A stretch of 64,000 nt of DNA, taken from Lepidonotus clava (taxonomy: Eukaryota; Annelida; Polychaeta; Phyllodocida; Polynoidae). The number at the start of each line of letters is the position of its first letter. Position 1 is the first letter of the stretch. Position numbers and translations under genes: made by a program. The stretch is from assembly GCA_936440205.1 (NCBI GenBank), contig OW387134.1:63453427-63517426 (forward strand), in the 5' to 3' direction. The notes beneath the pieces are model-generated. The model had not been told where the DNA came from. It made no database searches and saw only the letters and a list, made by a program, of their open reading frames with translations. Positions 54,906-64,000 of this stretch are shown here, one piece after another.

Positions 54906-56079
54906 CCATTTCTTTTCTTAAAACACCACAAGAGTTACAACATCACAAAATGCCCCAGTTTTGATCGGACTGTTGTGCCACTTTCACCACAGAGCAGTGA
55001 CAGATATTTAACAGAACAGCTGCAGCTATTCGAACTTTGACTCTTACATGTGTCATGTAGGTCGGGTTAAAGAATATGTGTTATGTTGGCTCTAGACAAC
55101 TGGTATAACTTTATATGGTACATTTGAGTTAGCTCATTATGATTAGAGATCCTTTATTTGTAAATAGGGCATTCATTAAGCATTGAGTCAATTAACAATA
55201 TTGATACATTCTGTATCATGATGAGCTTTACAATAAAAGTTAGTAGTTGTAAATGTATAATGATGGTATAATGTCTGAAGATTTAAGAATGTTTTGATAT
55301 GATACAGACTTAGATTTTAGCCTAAATAATATAAAGAATCGTTCATTGCCACACTAATGTTATTCAACAGCTTTGTTTATAAGGTTGACATCAAATCTGA
55401 GTTATTTCTATTTCATTTTTGAGCATAGGATTTCAAGGGACCCATCATTCACTATGTAAAATCAAGCCAAGCAGTTTTTGTATGGATTTAACATGGGTTC
55501 CTATGGGAATAAATTACTTTTGTTTTTCATACAAATTGAAGTCTTTAAGACTCTACATATTTGATGGGTGTATTACCTCCATAAGGCTGTTAGCAACATT
55601 TCACTCACTTATAGACCTTGCGCAAATATAGTCCCATGATCACATTTTAGGGATTACCATCATTACATGAGACTGTTCCTGGTAATTTAAAAATTACTGT
55701 ATTTCAAATGCCTTAGAATTGTAAATGGTAATTATGGTAAATTGATCACCAATATGCCGCTAGCCAATTCTGGGTATTTGCTACGTCATCTGCACAACAT
55801 CTATTGTACATGAAAAATTGTTAAATATTTAAGATTATTAACTAAAGGGTAATGATAAATTGTAATGTTCTCCAATAAATGAGTAATTGAACCAAATTAT
55901 TCTTTCAGAAACTATTTATAATTTTGATTTTTCAACTTATTGTACCATTTCTTTAAAACTGCCATGTTTAATTTATACTTTTAGTGGTAGCAGGCCACAT
56001 CGTACTCCTTACGTTCTATTATTGTGTACTTCATTCCCATGACAGCCCTGCTCCCATTCGTAGTGTAGACGTAAGTCGA
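54906..56079. other. AT-rich non-coding stretch
   Basis: No recognised gene or repeat. Confidence 0.35.
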
Positions 56080-57260
56080 TCTAGTCCTTAGTTGTTAAGC
56101 AAGTCGGTCTAGTCCTTATTGATAGTAGTCTAATTGATAGAGTTGAATAGATTCGATTTGAGTAAGGTTAACTCTCAATTATTATAATAGTCACTTCCAC
56201 TGCCCATTGTTAGATGATGACTTCCATTGCTTCTTCGCGCCAGATGAACCAAAGGGTTTTGCACCTCTCTTCGTTTGATTCAAATAAAACTAGATTCGAT
56301 TTGAGTAAGGTTAACTTAAATCAGTGCTTATATTGTGAAGAGAACATTCCGAATCATTTTATTTCATATGTCTTAAAAGAGATTATTATTAAAATATTAG
56401 ACTAAAACTTGTTAAGCAAGTCGGTCTAGTCCTTATTGTTAACATGATAACAGTCTAAAGTGTTGCATGAATAAATACATGACTCTTCAATTATTAATAT
56501 GTTATATATTTTATTGGCATAATCATATCGAAGCCAATGCTTATAGTTATCATGTTATCTGAGCCAGTGAGTTCCAATGGTTATAATGATAATCGTCCCT
56601 GCTCTTCATCATTAGATGATGACTTCCATTGTTTCCTCACGCCAGATGAACCAAAGCCTTTTGAACCTCTCTCCGTTTGATTCAATGTAACTTCATCGTT
56701 TCGAATTGTTGATTTCAATCAAGTTAGGGATAAAAATTCTCTCTAAAATCAACTGCGCTATTCTATCACCTCTAGCAATTTTAAAATTATCTTCTCCAAA
56801 GTTAAACAAAATAACAGAAACATTCCCAAGATAATCAGGGTTGATTACTCCAGCGCCTACATCAATAAAGTGTCTGTATGCAAGTCCTGAACATGGTGCA
56901 ATACGACCGTAACATCCTTGAGGAAGAGCAATCTGAATATCAGTTTTGATTAATATTTTCTCCCTTGAAGGTAAATCATAATCATAGGCTCTGTATAGAT
57001 CTAATCCTGCAGCTTCCTTTGATCCTCTTGTAGGGGTGATTGCCTTGTCAGATATTTTTACAAATTTAAGTTCCATTTTGTGAAGAGTTATCAGCAATTC
57101 TATGCATAATACTAGCAAGTGATACCTAGTAATCACAGTGTAATTTTAAGTTATCTTTGAATCGTCTCTGCTGCTTCAAGTTTTGCAAATTTAAGTTTCA
57201 TTTTACGGAGAATTACCAGCAATTATATATATATATATATAATACTGATCGATTACTGTG
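56080..57260. repeat. Cluster of partial duplications around a dUTPase-like gene
   Basis: A 25-bp motif containing 'aagcaagtcggtctagtcct' occurs three times (56078-56120 twice, 56410-56440 once). The motif 'gattcgatttgagtaaggtt' occurs at about 56152 and 56293. A 70-bp block starting 'gatgatgacttccattg' occurs at about 56213 and 56618. The dUTPase start region has a second diverged copy at about 57180-57230. Confidence 0.75.
56693..57076 (-). pseudogene. dUTPase-like gene, intronless, probably a damaged copy
   Basis: dUTPases hydrolyse dUTP to dUMP and pyrophosphate, keeping uracil out of DNA and supplying dTMP synthesis; they act as trimers. From MELKFVKISD the frame carries, in order, AAGLDLY (motif 1), GRIAPCSGLA (motif 2), GAGVINPDYLGN (motif 3) and RGDRIAQLI (motif 4). 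The spacing and overall similarity are typical of animal cellular dUTPases. The fifth, glycine-rich C-terminal motif is recognisable next to the frame and a second time near 56.2 kb, so the locus is probably broken at least once. The frame has no introns although animal DUT genes usually have several. It may be a retrocopy or cargo of a mobile or viral element, but no other element gene is visible nearby. The start at 57076 matches family length better than the earlier ATG at 57136. Confidence 0.75.
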
Positions 57261-58354
57261 ATAATGCGACAATCCCAGTATAATTTAAGAATCTTATCTT
57301 TAATTTAATTATCAGCTCATGGGTTGTGTAAAGGGCAACCAAGCGAAGTCCTGCAACACTTCCAGCATGATAAGCCTACAAAAATTAACCTCGGTTGGCT
57401 AGAGAGGTAGTCTTCGGTTTTTGAATGTTAAAGGAATTGCTTATCATCAAGGAATTCAAATGAAATACTAACTTTATGGAAAAGGTGTTTATATAAGTTC
57501 ACTTTCCATTACAAAGATTCTGAATATTATGCTTACATGTTGATATATTAAATCATATTAGAAAATGATAGAGTCTTTAGATATTGTTACAAACTAAAGA
57601 TTTTAAGAATAATATACATATTTCATTCCATATGCCTTTCGACTTCATCAACGTTGCCATTTGCAGTAAATAGTGTCATCTTGTGTCAACTTACGTCATT
57701 AGCGTTAACCCTAATTATGTGACCTCAATTGGCGTTATCTTTTAAATACTTGAAGTCAGAGCCATCTAGCGATTAAGTCAAAAGACGAAGTCGGAGCCAT
57801 CTAGCGAATAAGTCAAAAGACATCTAGCGTATACTTAATATCATGATAAACTTAATGTGTTAAACTTAAAACTTCATATATAAATATTCATATCGTGATA
57901 AACTTAATACGAGGAAATAAAAACAAATAACAAATCTTGAATTAATAAAATTTTATATAAATCCAAATGTATGATACATGGTCGGTCTGTTCTAGCTTTC
58001 ATATTACTTTATTAAGTTTCCGTATTACTTTATTATTAAGTTTATAAATAAGTCGAATCTTCACACAGTCCTCTCCATATGCTCGCTGTTAGACAGGATC
58101 ATCAAAGCAGTATACATTCAATTGCTAACGATCTTCATGTTTGGTCTTCTCAGCTCAAAACTTTCATAATTGCATGATATATAATGAAGAAAAAGTTTGA
58201 ACAGTTTATATAAAATATTGCAGAAACTGAACTCTCAAGTAGTTTCTATACAGACACTTTCAAACATTATTACCTATAAACTTCCTTATGAAGCGTAGGT
58301 CTGTGCTACACAGGTAGTCACCTCCTTATGAGTTTAGTGCCGCCTGCATATAAG
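57261..58354. other. AT-rich stretch with a short minisatellite
   Basis: Two to three roughly 30-bp units ('gaagtcggagccatctagcg' + 'aataagtcaaaa') lie at about 57760-57830. Loose 'aacttaat' repeats follow at about 57.85-57.92 kb. No gene. Confidence 0.5.
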
Positions 58355-59020
58355 TCATAATGTAACCCGCATATAAGGTAGGTGTGGGGCTGGACGTCCA
58401 CACACATGCAGCGTACCTTGGTGCAGCTCGGAACGGCAGGACTGGTTTGACGACTTCCTGTCAGGCCACCCTGGGCTCCGCCACCATCCACCGTACAACT
58501 CACTGAGCCATTGACAGTTCCTGGGTTTGCCGGCTTCCTGCATGGCTACCCTGGGATTGACCATCGTCCACTGGGCGATGGTTCGGCTCCCGGCTCGATG
58601 GCCTCCCATGAATCCACAGGGCCCACGAGGGCTCTGCCGCCATTCACCGGACGGCCTGCTGGGGCACCGACGGGTTGGTCCTGGGTTGGCCACCTTCCTG
58701 CAGGGCCACCCCGGGGTTGACGACTGTCCACCAGGAAGCCTGCTAGGCTGCCGACAATTCAGCTCCCGATTCAGTGGCCGCCTATGAGACCCACGGGAGC
58801 CCCACCGCCATCTGCCGAACAACCTGCTGGGCCACTGACGATTCGGGCCCTGGTTCGGTGGATACCCGCTGCATCGGCCGTGGATGGTCCACTGCCTCAC
58901 CATCTCCAGCCAGCACCAACACCTCGACAGCGGTCGGACCAATCCTAAACTTAAAGTAGGGAATAGGAGTTCGAATCGGCCATAATAATGCCGGAACTCC
59001 TGTTCCGGGGAAGTTGCAGT
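58355..59020. repeat. GC-rich degenerate tandem repeat, period about 165 bp
   Basis: Motifs such as 'gagttgtacggtggatggtg', 'ggccgtccggtgaatggcgg' and 'gttgttcggcagatggcggt' (minus strand) recur at about 58.49, 58.65 and 58.82 kb with related sequence between. A 222-codon Arg/Trp/Pro-rich minus-strand frame spans the array but has no family resemblance and follows from the repeat's composition. Confidence 0.6.
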
Positions 59021-59288
59021 CAACCACTTCCTCTAGCTTTTTGTCTCTCTTGTAAAAAAAAAAGGTATAGAAAGAAAAGAAAGACTAGAAGGTGGGCCGG
59101 CTCCTGGCTTATGACTGAACGCCCAGGCCTACCCCGTCTGGCCTCGCGGACGACTGTCAACAAATCGTCACACCGCGACCCACATGGCCTGTGTTTACAA
59201 ACAAACCGCGTGGGCACACACAACATCCGGTTAACCCGCCAATCAGAAGCCGCGGTCCAACTACGCTCAGCGAGGCACGAGGAACAGG

Positions 59289-59762
59289 ATGGCTGACGAA
59301 GGACGACAACAACTCGACCCGTGGGAGGTGACCATGGGACATTCACAACCACCCACCCCGGGGGTCAAAGAAACATACCAGCAACTCCACTCAGGGACAC
59401 GAGTGACGAACATTCAGCCGACAGCTCACACCGGGGGAGACCGGGAGGCATTACGAGCAATGCCCCCGCCGAACCCTGCTGACGCCTCGGTACGTCGCCT
59501 GCTCCAACACCCTTGCTGATGGTGTTTGGTTACAGCCCTCTCGCCCAGACAACACCCTCAGCGGCAGCCGCAGGTGTATCCGTACCCGACCATTGGCCGG
59601 ACACCCGCCCTGAATGGCCTGGCCTCATGGCCCATGATGGCTACCCCGCCCCTCTGGCGGACCGCCAGCTCCACAGGTCTGCATATGCAGCTTCCGCCGA
59701 TCATGAACACGACTTCCATTGCGACAAACCCAGTCAAACTGTATGACCTGTCACCCTGGTGA
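59289..59762 (+). CDS. Pro/Gln-rich open frame in GC island, unrecognised
   Basis: An ATG in good context (ggATGGCTGAC) opens 67 codons beginning MADEGRQQLDPWEVTMGHSQ and ending PPPNPADAS at a strong donor-like 'gtacgt' (59490). A CCAAT motif ('gccaatcagaa') lies about 50 bp upstream. A second stretch, rich in Pro, Gln and Met (QVYPYPTIGR and onward), occupies about 59526-59762 after a short interruption. It could be the first exon(s) of a real gene or part of an old element. No domain is recognised. Confidence 0.35.
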
Positions 59763-61480
59763 CGTGCCAAGTTATTTCGGACATTTTAAACGTAGAACCG
59801 ACACTGGAAGGAAAATCCTCACAATGTTTATCCGTGACATTTTTGTGAACTTTAGAGTCAACTTGGATGAATAAGGAAGTGACACTAATTGTTTATTTTT
59901 GCATGGTCGACACAGGTTAAAGTAATGACTGTTGTGCTTAATGTCTTAATTTTGACATATCATATTTGGCTTATATTTCTGCGAAACCCTAAATGAAATT
60001 GTACATTTTTGGACTTTAGTTTAAGAAGAATGTTTTAATTTTAGTATATGTTTTGTAAAACCAGTTTGAGGAAATCTTGAGCTCCTCAAGTTTGAGGGGA
60101 ACTCATCAGGACTTGTAAAATTACGAAATTAGGAAATTACATGTGGTTATAGAGATATATTGGTCACAGATTTTGGAGTTTTGAGAGATAACCTTTTAGG
60201 AAGCTAGGTGCCCTATAGCATCATTGAAGGGAAGTCTGTATACTCCAGAGAGGTCTACTTTGCATATTTGCAGCTTAGTATCATCGGTGTTCAGAGTTAG
60301 GGAATTATTTTGTGCGCACGCTGGGTACACAGGGTTCCAAGTATAGGCATTCTAACTAAAGGCATGCACACACGAGGTGCGTGGCTCAAAATAAAAAAGA
60401 GGAACCCTGATGCCAAGTTGTGCACACCGGGCGCGGGATGTGCCCTTGATTTCAAACACTGTATCATAAATATTTTTGTTACTATGGTTCTATACCAATG
60501 GATTGATAATCACGTAGCAAAATATTCTTACTTTTCTATGAAGTAATTGGAAAACAATATGAAAATTTGCGAATTCACAATTTGCCAAATTTAGACTACC
60601 TTAATAGCAATATTTGGCTGACAAATACTGGAAATGATTGAATTTTAAAGGTGAAATTGTCTTTAGACCTGAATTTAGTACAGGATCCGAATTGGACAAA
60701 ACTTTTCAAATATTTCCAACATAGGGAAATGTTCACAGTGGAATGTTTTGGAGCGTCTCAGATGGGTAACCATGGAAACCATATTGAGAAAATTTAAGGG
60801 TTTTCAAAATTGTATTCTAAAATTTGTTACCCATATTTTAGGGAAAAGAGACTTATGATATTCTGGTCTGACTACAAAATTGTAACATTTTGTCTGTTAT
60901 TTGGCATTTATTCACGGAAAATCACATGAAAACCTTTAGCCATGTTACGAGCTACCTTGTTCGGACTGCAAATGTCGTGGAGTATTCCGGATAGCCATAA
61001 GTCTGTAACTTCACTTTTGAAAGTTTTCTCGTTGATGCTACTTATTGAAAACTTTTCACAATCTTAACACAGAAATCCTTGAAATTTTTAGTTTCTGAAG
61101 TAAAAATTATTTGAAAGGTAATTTGGATATTCTTTGGTGATATAGAAATAACCTCTAATTCTTTTCCACAGTATGTTCTAATAAAATCATGAACTTCTAA
61201 AGCTAATTTAGAAATATCAGATAACAAACTTGAAAAATTTCTCCTTAAATAAAATGTACAATAGCCGCGCTTTGTTAACTTTATTGTATAAAATCATTTT
61301 CTATACGTTAAAGATCCCCTATAGAAAACTGAACCAAGATTTTTATTGATATTTTCAGATAACGTTAAAAGGTTAAAATCAATTTCAGGATAGAATATAA
61401 TTTTAAAAATAATTAAATTTATACTATAGCTTACCTGCATCTAATATATACGTAATCCACTACCAACGTTTACCTTTTCA
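59763..61480. other. AT-rich stretch, nothing recognised
   Basis: No convincing gene or repeat copy. A 61-codon minus-strand frame at 61042-61227 has no recognised domain. Confidence 0.35.
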
Positions 61481-63145
61481 TATTTTCTGTAGTAAAATTC
61501 TAGAGCCTATCTCACAAGAGAATAAGTCAAAGATACTTGTAAGGAATTCTGTGAAAAGTCACACAACTCAGTAACTTTACCAGTCACCAAACCCTAAGTC
61601 TGTTAATCTCAATACAATATCTATAAACTGAGAAATTTTCTAAGTCCTCTAAGTCTCACAAATGCTCTGAAACTAGTCAACTATTAAACTTATTCATCTG
61701 AAGAACATTTCTACAACACAAGTAACTCCAGCAAACTCTAAGTCCACTAAGTCCAAATCTCACAAATGCTCTGAAACTATTCAACTATCAAACTTATTCA
61801 TCTGAAGAACATTTCTACAACACAAGTAACTCAAACAAACTCTAAGTCCACTAATCTCAAGAGATTTAATTCCACCATGGATGGATAAACCATTTTGTAT
61901 TTTCTGTAGTAAAATTCTAGAGCCTATCTTACAAGAGAATAAGTCAAAGATACTAGAAAGGAATTCTGTGAAAAGTCACCCAACTCAGAAACTTTACCAG
62001 TCACCAATCTATAAGTCTGTTAATCTCAATGCAATATCTATAAACTGAGAAATTTTCTAAGTCCTCTAAGTCTCACAAATGCTCTGAAACTAGTCAACTA
62101 TTAAACTTATTCATCTGAAGAACATTTCTACAACACAAGTAACTCAAACAAACTCTAAGTCCACTAATCTCAAGAGATTTAATTCCACCATTGATGGATA
62201 AACCTTTTCATATTTTCTGTAGCAAAATTCTAGAGCCTATCTCACAAGAGAATGAATCAAAGATACTTGTAAGGGATTCTATGAAAAGTCACCAAACTCA
62301 GAAACTTTACCAGTCACCAATCTATAAGTCTGGTAATCTCAATGCAATATGTATAAACTGAGAAATTTTCTAATCTCAAGAGATTTAATTCCACCGTGGA
62401 TGGATAAACCTTTTCATATTTTCTGTAGTAAAATTCTAGAGCCTATCTTACAATTGAATGAGTCAAAGATACTTGTAAGGAATTCTGTGAAAAGTCACCC
62501 AACTCAGAAACTTTACCAGTCACCAAACTATAAGTCTGTTAATCTCAATACAATATCTATAAACTGAGAAATTTTCTAAGTCCTCTAAGTCTCACAAATG
62601 CTCTGAAACTAGTCAACTATTAAGCGTATTCATCTGAAGAACATTTCTACAACACAAGTAACTACACCAAACTCTAAGTCCACTAACCTCAAGAGATTTA
62701 ATTCCACCATGGATGGATAAATCTTTTCATATTTTCTGTAGTAAAATTCTAGAGCATATCTCACAAGAGAATAAGTCAAAGATATTTGTAAGGATTTCTG
62801 TGAAAAGTCACACAACTCAGTAACTTTACCAGTCACCAAACTATAAGTCTGTTAATCTCAATACAATATCTATAAACTGAGAAATTTTCTAATCTCAAGA
62901 GATTTAATTCAACCATGGATGGATAAACCATTTTGTATTTTCTGTAGTAAAATTCTAGAGCCTATCTTACAATTCAATGAGTCAAAGATACTAGAAAGGA
63001 ATTCTGTGAAAAGTCACCCAACTCAGAAACTTTGCCAGTCACCAATCTATAAATCTGTTAATATCAATGCACTATCTATGTACTGAGAAATTTTCTAAGT
63101 CCTCTAAGTCTCACAAATGCTCTGAAACTAGTCAACTATTAAACC
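61481..63145. repeat. Modular satellite: 206-bp unit with 0-2 inserts of about 107 bp
   Basis: The unit start 'tattttctgtagtaaaattc' occurs at 61481, 61898, 62211, 62417, 62730 and 62936. Spacings are 417, 313, 206, 313 and 206 bp. The 206-bp core is constant. A roughly 107-bp module ('ctctaagtctcacaaatgct' ... 'caaactctaagtccactaa') is present 2, 1, 0, 1, 0 and (truncated) 1 times. Units are highly similar, so amplification is fairly recent. Reading frames in it are not shared by all units. Confidence 0.9.
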
Positions 63146-64000
63146 TGTTGAGAGTAAACTTCCTTTGTCCCTGTGGTTGTGCCGTTCGAGAACAATACAC
63201 CTAGTCTGAGAAAAGCCCTGACTGCTGTTGTTCCTACCACGTTCCCAATACGTTCCAACTGATGGACTAAATACACCTTCCTGGCCACTGCTATGATTCA
63301 AATGCAGAGATCCTTAACACAAAGTCACTTATATATGAAGGGGCTCATTACAACGTATGTACGACGTAATATTGCACAACAATACGTCAGTCTAGGTGCC
63401 GACAGTCATCTACAGTGAGGTTGAGGCGCTACTCGCCACGGAGGTCCTCCAGGAGTCCGACCCCAGGTTAGCCTCTCCATGGTTGCTACATACACTGAGA
63501 AGCCAGCGTTTGTCATCCAACCCATGCAGATATGTATCTCCTAGGAGAGCGAGGCACAACCCCGACCACCACCGAGAAGTGTCCTAGGCATTGGACGTTC
63601 AGTACGAGGGCCATCATACTTCCTCAGGTAAATACCTTCGTACTCATGAACTTACCCTACAACCATATAAATGCTTACCCCAGCAACTTAAAAAGACCGC
63701 AGCTGAGTGACGCTCACGTCGCAACCTTTCCCTACCCAAGTGTGGGTGTGGTGCATTATGTATGGTTCTCCCATTTATTGACCCTATGTCCAAAGCTCAC
63801 GTTTTAAATAACCACATAGATGAAGTGTCCCAGGATGCGGCAACACTCTCATGGGGCCCGGTTAGGGACTGGTCACAGGCTTGAATGGTTCACAGGAACT
63901 AGAGTAGGGTCATGCGTTGGGGAGTGATTATGACACCTTCCAGAGCGATTGGGTGTGCTTGTCCTGAATACTAGGCCATCAAGAACTGGACAAAAATAGG
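63146..64000. other. Unassigned stretch at the window edge
   Basis: Base composition is more balanced than in the satellite. Frames such as one at 63396-63587 (EVEALLATEVLQESDPRLAS) and a donor-like 'ctcaggtaaat' near 63.62 kb hint at exon sequence, but no family is recognised and the window ends before a gene can be built. Confidence 0.3.

Noticed and set aside
58355-59023. 222-codon Arg/Trp-rich minus-strand protein
   Set aside because: The frame lies over a degenerate GC-rich tandem repeat, has overlapping open frames on the other strand, and resembles no known family.
61042-62839. Minus-strand frames in and beside the satellite as genes
   Set aside because: The frames are not preserved across satellite units and have no recognisable domain.

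Overview
The window is animal nuclear DNA. Its two convincing genes are split by GT/AG introns with consistent phases, separated by long AT-rich non-coding stretches crowded with short inverted-repeat elements, a tRNA-derived SINE, a LINE tail, microsatellites and minisatellites. A CARD-NACHT immune-receptor gene, a SLC46-type transporter, and a SINE ending in (actc)n point to a marine invertebrate, either a lophotrochozoan or an invertebrate deuterostome. The sequence alone does not settle the phylum. No bacterial operons, CRISPR array, rRNA or convincing functional tRNA gene was seen.

Layout. 1-20.1 kb holds no gene I can support. It is a patchwork of several families of short non-autonomous inverted-repeat elements (3.87-4.95, 7.24-8.52, 11.2, 12.2-13.9, 14.3-15.0, 15.4, 17.9-18.4 kb), some nested, plus G/C homopolymer tracts, (CA)n/(GT)n runs and a 12-bp minisatellite (19.7-20.0 kb). 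20.52-28.49 kb is a plus-strand five-exon gene. Its exon phases join into an 898-residue CARD-NACHT protein that lacks leucine-rich repeats and ends in a domain I do not recognise. Its first intron (about 4 kb) contains about two dozen diverged copies of the gene's own intron/exon-2 boundary, including one copy of half the CARD exon in frame with the real one.

28.5-33.8 kb is intergenic, with an inverted-repeat element and a roughly 680-bp palindromic element. 33.83-41.73 kb is a minus-strand seven-exon gene for a 481-residue SLC46-family (PCFT-like) major facilitator, with all exon phases consistent from Met to stop. 41.9-56 kb is repeat-rich: a 640-bp tandem duplication, a 5'-truncated LINE ending in poly(A), a cluster of AACGTT-rich elements and a 138-bp-period minisatellite.

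56.1-57.25 kb carries an intronless dUTPase-like gene surrounded by partial copies of its own ends. 58.35-59.77 kb is a GC-rich island with a degenerate tandem repeat and an unrecognised Pro/Gln-rich open frame. 61.48-63.15 kb is a modular satellite made of a 206-bp unit carrying two, one or no 107-bp inserts.

The two host genes are tail to tail (convergent) and show no sign of working together. One is a presumptive intracellular sensor, the other a membrane carrier. The most unusual feature is the exon-boundary array inside the receptor gene. It multiplies copies of a 3' splice site next to a CARD exon and could be a source of alternative CARD sequences.
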